A stretch of 38,788 nucleotides of DNA from an uncultured Nitrososphaera sp. (GTDB lineage: Archaea > Thermoproteota > Nitrososphaeria > Nitrososphaerales > Nitrososphaeraceae). Location: contig NZ_CAMLDP010000008.1 of NCBI RefSeq assembly GCF_946478925.1, positions 1 through 38,788 on the forward strand. Reading direction: 5' to 3'. Both the position numbers and the translations under genes were made by a program. How positions within the stretch are numbered: the first letter of the stretch is position 1; every line of letters begins with the position of its first letter. Below are positions 30,992 through 37,836 of this stretch, one piece after another. The notes under the pieces are model-generated. The model saw only the letters and a program-made list of their open reading frames with translations, did not search any database and was not told where the DNA came from.

Positions 30992-32206
30992 TTGCACAAG
31001 GGATTACTTGCAGCGGCAATAGTCGTCGCTGCAGTCGCCATCTTTTTCGCTTATTCGCAGTTCAATCCCCTGGACTTTGCGCCCAGAGGATCGCTGCCGG
31101 ACGTTTCAAAGCTGATAACCGACACCAACAACACCGACAACCCGCGCCAGGGGCTCCAGAACAGCGCCTTTGAAGTGGGGCGCGTCAGCACTGTTGCGGC
31201 CGCAGATTCGGAACTGACTCTTCCAGACCTGTTTGACAAGGCCGAGCCGTCAGTGGTGCAGGTGTCTGCAACCAGCGACACCTCGGAGCAGGGCAAGCTC
31301 GGCTCGGGCTTTGTGTACGACGACAACGGCCACATCGTGACAAACCTGCACGTCGCGTCGGGCTCTAACCAGCTTGACGTCACGTTTGCCGACGGGACGG
31401 TGTACAGCGCAACTGTCATCGGCTCTGACCCATTCACGGACCTTGCCGTGCTTTACCTAAAGGACGCGCCAAAGGACAAGCTCGTGCCCCTGCCACTTGC
31501 AGACTCGACAAAGATCCGCGTGGGTGAGCAGGTCGCGGCGATAGGAAACCCATTTGGGCTCTCAAGCTCGATGACTGCCGGCATAGTAAGCGGCGTCGGT
31601 CGCCTTATCCCGTCGCAGGACTCTGGCCCATTGCCGTTTTTCATTCCGGATATCGTACAGACCGATGCGCCGATAAACCCTGGCAACTCGGGAGGCCCGC
31701 TCCTTGACACGCGGGGCGAAGTGATAGGTATCAACACGGCCATCCGCTCGACCACCGGCGAGTTTGCCGGCATAGGCTTTGCGGTCCCGTCAAACACCAT
31801 AAGCAAGGTAGTGCCGTCCCTGATAAAGAGCGGCAAGTTCCAGCACCCGTGGGTCGGCATATCTGGAGCCGACATGACGCCCGCCCTGGCAAAGGCGCTC
31901 AACCTGAAGGAGCCCCGCGGCGTCCTCGTGGTCGAAGTCATCGGCGGAAGCCCCGCGGAAAAGGCCGGCATCAAGGCCGGCACCAACACTGTCCGTGTGG
32001 ACGGCCGGCAGGTGCCTCTTGGAGGCGACATCGTGCTAGAGCTTGACGGCCACCAAGTGAGGAAGGTCGACGACATACTCGTGTACCTTCAGAGGGAAAA
32101 ATCGGTGGGAGACACGATGGACGTCACCGTCCTGCGCGACGGGCAACTGCAGCACATCAACCTGCACCTTGACGCAAGGCCGTCTACGACGCAGGAATCG
32201 CAGTAG
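30992..32206 (+). CDS. HtrA/DegP-like serine protease with PDZ domain
   Basis: 404 residues, TTG start. One N-terminal membrane helix (4-20) places the protease outside. Trypsin-like domain about 77-275 with triad H120 (NLHVASGS), D150 (DPFTDLAVL) and S233 (NPGNSGGPL). PDZ domain about 290-390 (VGISGADMTP...GVLVVEVIGGSPAEKAGI). Such proteins handle misfolded extracellular proteins. All catalytic residues are intact. It precedes cofG by 56 nt but has no link in function. Confidence 0.9.
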   Translation: MHKGLLAAAIVVAAVAIFFAYSQFNPLDFAPRGSLPDVSKLITDTNNTDNPRQGLQNSAFEVGRVSTVAAADSELTLPDLFDKAEPSVVQVSATSDTSEQGKLGSGFVYDDNGHIVTNLHVASGSNQLDVTFADGTVYSATVIGSDPFTDLAVLYLKDAPKDKLVPLPLADSTKIRVGEQVAAIGNPFGLSSSMTAGIVSGVGRLIPSQDSGPLPFFIPDIVQTDAPINPGNSGGPLLDTRGEVIGINTAIRSTTGEFAGIGFAVPSNTISKVVPSLIKSGKFQHPWVGISGADMTPALAKALNLKEPRGVLVVEVIGGSPAEKAGIKAGTNTVRVDGRQVPLGGDIVLELDGHQVRKVDDILVYLQREKSVGDTMDVTVLRDGQLQHINLHLDARPSTTQESQ

Positions 32207-32262
32207 CACCCTAGCGGCAGGACATTGTGTTTATTAGACGACCTCGCGATAAAATCACACAG

Positions 32263-33444
32263 ATGCTTGCCGACACAGAGACGCTCTCTAGGGCTATTGA
32301 AAGGCCCAGCGCCATCACCCGTCACGACGCGGCACGGCTGATGGCCGAGTGCCCGACAGAGGATCTCGTGGCGGCGGCAGGCAAGGTGCGCGATCTGACC
32401 AGGCCAGGAGTTGTGACCTATTCCCGAAAGGTGTTCATCAATCTAGTCAATTTATGCCGGGACACGTGCTCGTACTGCACGTACAAAAAAGAGCCAGGCG
32501 ACCCGATGCTCTCGATGCTCCGCCCGGACGGCGTACTTGCGATAGCCGAGGCGGGAAGGCGCGCCCGGTGCACGGAAGCGCTGTTTGTCACGGGCGAGCG
32601 CCCCGAGCAGAAATACAGCGAGGCAAGATCGTGGCTGTCGTCGCTTGGCCACTCGTCCACTGTTGATTATATCCAAGAAATGAGCGAGCTCGTCCTTGAA
32701 AAAACAGGGTTGCTTCCACATACAAACGCCGGCAGCATGACGAAAAAAGAGATGGCGCAGCTGCGCGACACCAACGTCAGCATGGGAGTGATGCTTGAAA
32801 CGTCGAGTGAGCGGTTGATGGGGAAGGGGATGGCCCACGAGGGAGCGCCGAGCAAGAACCCAAAGGTGAGGATAAAGACGCTAGAGGGCGCCGGCGAGCT
32901 AAAGATACCGATGACAACCGGCGTGCTTGTCGGAATAGGCGAGACTCCGGAAGAGCTAATCGACTCGCTGTTTGTGATAAAGGAACTACACGAAAAACAC
33001 GGACACATCCAGGAAGTGATACTGCAAAACTTTGAGCCCAAGCCGGACACAGGAATGGCAAACTTTGCGTCAACTCCAAAAGAATATTTCCTGCGCGCAG
33101 TCGCGCTGTCGCGCCTCGTGATGCCTGCGATGAACATACAGGTGCCCCCAAACCTAAACCCTGCAATATACGGCCGCTACCTTGACGCCGGCATCAACGA
33201 CTGGGGCGGAATATCGCCAGTCACTATAGACCATGTCAACCCCGAGTTCCCCTGGCCCACCATAGATTCTGTGCAAAAGGTCACGGAGGAAAAGGGCAAG
33301 AGCCTGCGCGCCCGGCTGCCTGTTTACCCTGAATACCTCAAAAAGGATGGAGGATTTATATCGGAACGCCTTGAAGAGTATGTGCGCTTGTTTGCTGATG
33401 GCTCGGGCCTTGTGAAGGAGGATTATCTAAATAATGGCTCTTGA
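32263..33444 (+). CDS. cofG: FO synthase subunit CofG (coenzyme F420 pathway)
   Basis: 393 residues. Radical SAM cluster motif CRDTCSYC (Cys-x3-Cys-x2-Cys). Other family blocks: TGERPEQKY, LLPHTNAGSMTKKEM, MLETSSERLMGKGMAHEGAP, TTGVLVGIGETPEELIDSL and NFEPKPDTGM. With CofH it makes FO (7,8-didemethyl-8-hydroxy-5-deazariboflavin) from the pyrimidine and tyrosine-derived parts. ATG 32263 was preferred over GTG 32227 because TTTATTA (32229-32235) lies about 28-34 nt before it. Overlaps cofH by 11 nt. Confidence 0.93.
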   Translation: MLADTETLSRAIERPSAITRHDAARLMAECPTEDLVAAAGKVRDLTRPGVVTYSRKVFINLVNLCRDTCSYCTYKKEPGDPMLSMLRPDGVLAIAEAGRRARCTEALFVTGERPEQKYSEARSWLSSLGHSSTVDYIQEMSELVLEKTGLLPHTNAGSMTKKEMAQLRDTNVSMGVMLETSSERLMGKGMAHEGAPSKNPKVRIKTLEGAGELKIPMTTGVLVGIGETPEELIDSLFVIKELHEKHGHIQEVILQNFEPKPDTGMANFASTPKEYFLRAVALSRLVMPAMNIQVPPNLNPAIYGRYLDAGINDWGGISPVTIDHVNPEFPWPTIDSVQKVTEEKGKSLRARLPVYPEYLKKDGGFISERLEEYVRLFADGSGLVKEDYLNNGS

Positions 33445-34696
33445 ATCGATGCTGAAAAACGCCGACCCTGTGGTGGCGTCTGCGCTTGACCGCGCCCTTG
33501 CCGGCAAAGACATTACCGTTGACGAGGCAATCGCGCTCTTTGACTGCACGGGCCTGGAGATGAACCTGCTTGTCACCGTGGCAGACGTGCTCCGGCGCCG
33601 GACAGTGGGCGACATTGTCACGTATGTCGTCAACCGCAACATCAACTTTACAAATGTCTGCATAAAGCAGTGCGGCTTTTGCGCCTTTTCACGCGATTTT
33701 CGCGAGGAGGAAGGCTACTTTTTACCAAATGAAGAGATAGTAAGGCGCGCCAAGGAAGCAGCGTCGCTTGGCGCGACAGAAGTCTGCATACAGGCGGGGC
33801 TCCCGCCCAAGATGGACGGCAACCTCTACGTCGACATCTGCAAGGCTGTGAAAAAAGACCTGCCGGACATGCACATACACGCCTTTTCGCCGGAGGAGGT
33901 GCTGTACGGCGCGGTGAGGTCCAATACGCAAACTTATGATTATTTAAAGATGTTAAAGGAGGCCGGGGTCGGCAGCCTCCCGGGCACCGCGGCTGAAATC
34001 CTCGACCAGCCATTACGCGACGTGATATCTCCGGGCAGGATAAACGTCAACGACTGGGTCTCGATAATCAAGCAAGCACACTCGCTTGGCATCGCGACAA
34101 CGTCGACTATAATGTACGGCCACATCGAGACTTCGCGCCACAAGGCAGAGCACGTCGCGCTCTTGCGCGAAATCCAAAAGGAAACACACGGCTTTACCGA
34201 GTTTGTCCCACTGAGTTTCGTCCATACGGAAGCGCCGATGTACAGCCACCACACGGTTTCGGGGATACGCGCCGGCGCGGACGGCAACGAAGTGGTCAAG
34301 ATGCACGCGGTGGCGCGGATAATGCTGAACAACCACATACCGAACATCCAAGTGTCGTGGGTCAAGGAAGGGGCGAGGATGTCGCAGCTCCTTCTTGCTG
34401 CCGGCGCAAACGACTTTGGGGGCACGCTGATAAACGAGAGTATCTCTACTGCGGCAGGCGCGCAGCACGGCCAGCTGATGAGGCCAAAGGAGATAAGGCA
34501 GCTGATACGCTCGTCAGGCAGGGTTCCGGCACAGCGCTCTACCACGTACAAACTGCTAAAGACCTACCGCGACGAAAACGACGAGACAGAATCCGCGCTT
34601 GACAGCGCAGACCCTGCTCAATTTGGCTCGTACCAGCAGCTGGTGAAGCTGGACAAGTTCCGCTACAAGGATGCCAAGAACAAGCCGAGCCAGTAA
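33434..34696 (+). CDS. cofH: FO synthase subunit CofH (coenzyme F420 pathway)
   Basis: 420 residues. Radical SAM motif CIKQCGFC, with CAFSRDFREEEGYFL, CIQAGLPPKMDGNLYVDICK, LKEAGVGSLPGTAAEILDQP, YGHIETSRHKAEHVALLREI, EFVPLSFVHTEAPMYS and AGANDFGGTLINESISTAAG. It joins tyrosine to 5-amino-6-ribitylaminouracil, and CofG finishes the FO ring. The gene overlaps cofG by 11 nt, so the two are an operon with coupled translation, not a fused fbiC. Confidence 0.94.
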   Translation: MALESMLKNADPVVASALDRALAGKDITVDEAIALFDCTGLEMNLLVTVADVLRRRTVGDIVTYVVNRNINFTNVCIKQCGFCAFSRDFREEEGYFLPNEEIVRRAKEAASLGATEVCIQAGLPPKMDGNLYVDICKAVKKDLPDMHIHAFSPEEVLYGAVRSNTQTYDYLKMLKEAGVGSLPGTAAEILDQPLRDVISPGRINVNDWVSIIKQAHSLGIATTSTIMYGHIETSRHKAEHVALLREIQKETHGFTEFVPLSFVHTEAPMYSHHTVSGIRAGADGNEVVKMHAVARIMLNNHIPNIQVSWVKEGARMSQLLLAAGANDFGGTLINESISTAAGAQHGQLMRPKEIRQLIRSSGRVPAQRSTTYKLLKTYRDENDETESALDSADPAQFGSYQQLVKLDKFRYKDAKNKPSQ

Positions 34697-34756
34697 AGAA
34701 AGATAAGACTTATACAGACATGTTCGCGCTATCAAAAACACACGATGCCACTTGGT

Positions 34757-34891
34757 GGGGTCGTAGCGAAGCCAGGCATCGCAACGGGCTCCAGATCTAA
34801 CAAAAATGGGCTAGTTAGAAAAGAAACCCGTGGGTCAAGGGTTCAAATGATTGCGGTTAGCCCCGCGTCAGGACAAATCCCTTCGGCCCCA
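34757..34891 (+). tRNA. tRNA-Trp (anticodon CCA) with two introns
   Basis: Exon parts assemble to a 74-nt tRNA: acceptor GGGGTCG/CGGCCCC + A73, D-stem GCGA/TCGC, anticodon stem ACGGG/CCCGT with loop CTCCAGA, T-arm AAGGG-TTCAAAT-CCCTT. Intron 1 (34795-34825, 31 nt) is at the canonical site after position 37 and contains a perfect TCTAAC/GTTAGA hairpin. Intron 2 (30 nt, shown as 34849-34878) interrupts the T-loop. A CAAAT repeat at both edges leaves its exact borders uncertain by up to 5 nt (positions 55/56 to 60/61). TATA-like CTTATACAG is about 40 nt upstream (near 34709). Confidence 0.85.
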
Positions 34892-34952
34892 CTTTTGTAT
34901 TCTTTCAAGCCGGACGATGTCGTCATTACTTCTTCTGGCTTGCTTGTTATTG

Positions 34953-34969
34953 CTGTCAAAATCTGACAG
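34953..34969. other. Inverted repeat with 6-bp arms
   Basis: CTGTCA (34953-34958) and TGACAG (34964-34969) are perfect arms around a 5-nt loop, 62 nt past the tRNA-Trp. Possible processing or termination hairpin, or an operator. No gene covers it. Confidence 0.3.
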
Positions 34970-35119
34970 TGGCAGCTACAGCCGGAGGAAAATGGACACC
35001 GCGCAGTGCCGGTAAGGTTAGCTGCAACATCACTGCCGACTTTTTTTCCACTTGCACGCAGCCCGGAAAATTTCCGGCTACCCAAAATAATATCAATAAG
35101 CTGTCACTCTACTAGAACA

Positions 35120-35170
35120 ATGGCAGCTAAAAAGGCAAAGAAGTCCAAGGCAAAACCGAAAAAGAAGTAA
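35120..35170 (+). CDS. Candidate 16-residue Lys/Ala-rich micropeptide
   Basis: MAAKKAKKSKAKPKKK, ten of 16 residues Lys. A TATA-like AATAATATC (about 35084-35092) is about 28-36 nt before the ATG, matching the leaderless-gene pattern of neighbours. It resembles the basic tail of histone- or Alba-like proteins but is too short to fold. It could be a genuine small cationic peptide or chance. Confidence 0.35.
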   Translation: MAAKKAKKSKAKPKKK

Positions 35171-35315
35171 TTTTCGGTAAGCTTTAGGCGCTGCTTTGGC
35201 CGCAAGCCGCGCCAGTACATGTCCGGCGGCCGTACGTCTTTTCCACAACAACATTATCAACTTTTGTCCGAACGTTTGGACTAATTTCCAAATAAAACTC
35301 TGCTATATACGCGGC

Positions 35316-35807
35316 GTGCAAGCCGCAAGAAACCACACTGCGGGAATAAGCATGGTTGCGTTCATAGTCGCAGTCACAGTCAGCCTGGCGTACTACCAGT
35401 ACGTATACGTGCCAGAGGCCAACATGACCCCCTACGTTCCAAAAGAGGTACGAAACCCCGAGCAAACCACGCAGATAACCATAGTAAAGGACGCAGGCTT
35501 GGAATCAAACCCCAAGAACTTTGTCCCAAATGACGTGCGCGCCGTCCTGGGGCTGTCAAACAAGGTGACTTGGACAAACCAGGATTCCAATTTTCATACC
35601 GTGACGACTGATGACGGCGAAAACTATGTCGACGCCATAAACGGCAAGTTCGATTCGCAGGCGCACCTTGACGATACCACAAACGGCTTTATCGCCCCTG
35701 GCAGCTCGTGGTCATTCACGTTCACAAAAGCCGGAGACTATCACTATCATTGCGTCCCGCATCCTTTCATGCAGGGCGTGGTCCACGTTGTAGAGAACTT
35801 CTCCTAG
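35316..35807 (+). CDS. Membrane-anchored cupredoxin (plastocyanin/azurin-like)
   Basis: 163 residues. N-terminal helix (AGISMVAFIVAVTVSLAYYQ, about 9-29) anchors it outside the cell. The C-terminal domain has type 1 copper ligands: His in SNFHTVTTDDGENY and Cys-His-Met in HYHCVPHPFMQG. It probably shuttles electrons in the copper-based respiratory chain of ammonia oxidisers. GTG 35316 was chosen because AATAAAAC is about 18-25 nt upstream; ATG 35352 is an alternative. Its stop overlaps the stop of the convergent small ORF at 35804. Confidence 0.87.
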   Translation: MQAARNHTAGISMVAFIVAVTVSLAYYQYVYVPEANMTPYVPKEVRNPEQTTQITIVKDAGLESNPKNFVPNDVRAVLGLSNKVTWTNQDSNFHTVTTDDGENYVDAINGKFDSQAHLDDTTNGFIAPGSSWSFTFTKAGDYHYHCVPHPFMQGVVHVVENFS

Positions 35808-35938
35808 GTGGAGCAATGGCCGTCACTGGACCCGCAGCCGCAGCATCCTTTGTGGCAGTGGCCTTCCTTGTCGTGGTAGCCGTACTCGTGCTGGCACGCC
35901 GGGCAGAGCGCGTGCGAGTCTCTGGCAGCAGCTTCCAA
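35804..35938 (-). CDS. Candidate 44-residue Cys/His-rich metal-binding protein
   Basis: TTG start at 35938. Sequence in part: ALCPACQHEYGYHDKEGHCH then GCCGCGSSDGHCST, with 7 Cys and 6 His in 44 residues. The CxxC, HCH and CCxC motifs make a copper- or zinc-binding (metallothionein-like) protein likely. TATA-like CTTTTAG (minus, about 35963-35969) lies about 25 nt upstream, just inside the end of the alanine-dehydrogenase-like gene. It is convergent with the cupredoxin gene and their stop codons overlap. TTG start and small size make this uncertain. Confidence 0.5.
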   Translation of the reverse strand: MEAAARDSHALCPACQHEYGYHDKEGHCHKGCCGCGSSDGHCST

Positions 35939-35962
35939 CGTTCTCTTCGAACAAAAGCGCGG

Positions 35963-37162
35963 CTAAAAGACCTTTGCATGGGGCATGTTGTGCGCTCTTG
36001 CAACTGCCTCATCAAGAATTTTGCCGCCTGAGATGCTGGTCGCGCGTACAAGCTCCGGCCTTGCCTGGCCGGTAGCGATGGCCCTGACATAGTCGGTTAT
36101 CGCGTTTGAAAGCGCCATTGACGCATAGCGGGGGACAATGGACGGCATGTTCGGGACACGCACAAAGACGTTTCCGAAATAGTCTATCTGCGCCGGCGAC
36201 ATTATCGTGCCCATGCTCTGCGGCGCGTATTTGCCAGTCGAGTCGACAAACGGGAAATTTCCTCCCTGGTCGATAGAAATATCGACTATCACCTTCTTGC
36301 GCATCTCAGACGCGTCCTTTAGCGTCTTTTCGTCAATAACCCTGTCCGCCTTTTCCTTGTCGTACGTGGCGCCGATTATCGCGCTTGCACCCCTTATTGT
36401 GTCATAGTCGGCGCTTGCCACGATCGAGCACCTGCCAAGGCCAAGCTCCTGCAGGTATTTCCTGCGGCTGTCCCTCTTTTCTATTATCGTGAGTTTTGCC
36501 CCGAGCGCGTGGCACGTCTTTGCGGCCATCTCGCCCGCGGTACCGCCCCCAAATATCACCGCCTGCTTGTCCTGCAGAGACAGGCTGCTTGCCAGCGCGG
36601 CGTCCACCTTGCCCTCTGTTATTCGCTCAAAATCCTCGACGAACCTTGTCTTTATCTGGTCTGCCCCTGCCTTCATCCGGAGTGACCTGTCGTGCCGGAA
36701 AGCATAGTTGTGGAAGAACCCTGCCCATACGCCGGCAAGGGTTCCGGCAATCCTGCTCATGGGCATCAAAAGGGGCGTAAGGCCGTTTCCGTCCACCACC
36801 TTTTCAAACGAGATGAATGTGGCGCCCGAGTTTATCGCGGCATCAGTCAGTTCCCTGCTTGACTCGAAATGGTTGTAGCCGAAAATCACGTGCCTCGGCA
36901 AGACGTGCGCGTGCTCGCCCTTGCCTACCTGCAGCTCCTTTACCTTGACCACCAGGTCTGCCTTTGAATATAGTTCCGCCATGTCTTTTGCAATCTGCGC
37001 GCCCGCAGAGACGTATTCGGCGTCTGAAAAGCCACTCTTTGCGCCTGCATCCCGCTCGACTGCCACCTTTATTCCTGACGCGACCAGCGACGCGATAGAG
37101 CGCGGGGTGAGCGCGACCCTGTTTTCATAGTCTTTTATCTCCTTCGGGACGCCTATTGTCAA
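35963..37162 (-). CDS. Alanine dehydrogenase/PNT family protein (divergent)
   Basis: 399 residues, TTG start. N-terminal TIGVPKEIKDYENRVALTP and VVKVKEL are the alanine dehydrogenase/transhydrogenase signature. NAD-binding motif AVIFGGGTAGEMAAKTCHAL, then KLTIIEKRDSRRKYL; later VIVDISIDQGGNF and VPNMPSIVPRYASMALSNAI. It differs from typical Ald in the middle: a 45-residue stretch after WAGFFHNYAFRHDR replaces the usual MGxxxxxQ...GGVPGV linker, and the substrate loop reads FGYNHFESS. Likely an NAD-dependent amino-acid or keto-acid enzyme; alanine is not assured. Confidence 0.78.
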   Translation of the reverse strand: MTIGVPKEIKDYENRVALTPRSIASLVASGIKVAVERDAGAKSGFSDAEYVSAGAQIAKDMAELYSKADLVVKVKELQVGKGEHAHVLPRHVIFGYNHFESSRELTDAAINSGATFISFEKVVDGNGLTPLLMPMSRIAGTLAGVWAGFFHNYAFRHDRSLRMKAGADQIKTRFVEDFERITEGKVDAALASSLSLQDKQAVIFGGGTAGEMAAKTCHALGAKLTIIEKRDSRRKYLQELGLGRCSIVASADYDTIRGASAIIGATYDKEKADRVIDEKTLKDASEMRKKVIVDISIDQGGNFPFVDSTGKYAPQSMGTIMSPAQIDYFGNVFVRVPNMPSIVPRYASMALSNAITDYVRAIATGQARPELVRATSISGGKILDEAVARAHNMPHAKVF

Positions 37163-37200
37163 CGCAGGCTATAGCCAAAATTTCCTATTATTATTTTTCC

Positions 37201-37470
37201 CTAGTGTATGACCTTGGATATTTCCGCAGTCGAGCCAAAGGTGTCTTTTGCCTCCGGGATGTGCCTTTCGATGGCCTTGTGGGCCGAGTCGACAAACACC
37301 ATCGCCGGGTCCTGCTTCTTGAAAGCCTTCAGGAGCTTGCGCGCAGAGGAGCCCAGCTTTTCAAAATAGATGGCCGAGCTCTCCTCGATTATCATGTCTG
37401 CGTCGCGGCACGAGATCCCGTTCTTTCTCAAGTGCTGCTCCAGCTTGCTTGCAAAATGGGCAAAATGCAC
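37201..37470 (-). CDS. Hypothetical protein (89 residues)
   Basis: GTG start at 37470. Helical, with FASKLEQHLRKNGISCRDAD, SARKLLKAFKKQDPAMVFVD and HKAIERHIPEAKDTF; no known motif. It lies upstream of the alanine-dehydrogenase-like gene on the same strand (38 nt gap), so it may share its transcript. One Cys, no membrane segment. Confidence 0.55.
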   Translation of the reverse strand: MHFAHFASKLEQHLRKNGISCRDADMIIEESSAIYFEKLGSSARKLLKAFKKQDPAMVFVDSAHKAIERHIPEAKDTFGSTAEISKVIH

Positions 37471-37617
37471 CGAATATGGGTTATCGTCAAAAGCTGACGT
37501 GCCTCTCCACCGCTAGTATATGCGCCTACCATGCATTTTAATTTTGCATATTGCGCCTCTTGCTGTCTCGATATAAAGTTTAAGACGCAGGATGCACACA
37601 CACTTTACTGCATATAT

Positions 37618-37836
37618 ATGGTAGAAAAGAGCCCCGGCCCGAGCACCGACCTGTTCGTGTGGCCCTTTGTGGCAGGCAAGATGGCGACCGAGATGGCCCT
37701 GACGGCGTCGGTCTCGTTTGCGAGGATGGTCCAGATAGCGGCCCAGTCTACAAACACTGCCCTTGACAAGTACATCGAGCTTGCGGAGCAGGAGATGAAG
37801 AGGGCCCAGCGCAGGGAAAGCGTCAAGGTCGAGTGA
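37618..37836 (+). CDS. Hypothetical thaumarchaeal small protein (72 residues)
   Basis: Starts MVEKSPGPSTDLFVWPFVAG, ends EMKRAQRRESVKVE. A moderately hydrophobic middle (AGKMATEMALTASVSFARMV), then charged helix (NTALDKYIELAEQEMKRAQR). Not recognised; it recalls phasin-like helical small proteins only by composition. GATATAAAG (about 37570-37578) is 40-48 nt upstream. Its last 14 nt overlap the end of uvrC on the other strand. Confidence 0.55.
   Translation: MVEKSPGPSTDLFVWPFVAGKMATEMALTASVSFARMVQIAAQSTNTALDKYIELAEQEMKRAQRRESVKVE

Noticed and set aside
34843..35085. 80-residue minus-strand reading frame
   Set aside because: Overlaps the 3' half of tRNA-Trp and has no promoter or family motif.
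35708..36031. Plus-strand frame with a hydrophobic stretch (FVAVAFLVVVAVLVLA)
   Set aside because: Its hydrophobic run is the complement of the Cys/His-rich minus-strand frame and the end of the alanine-dehydrogenase-like gene; it overlaps the cupredoxin stop and lacks a promoter. The minus-strand reading was preferred.
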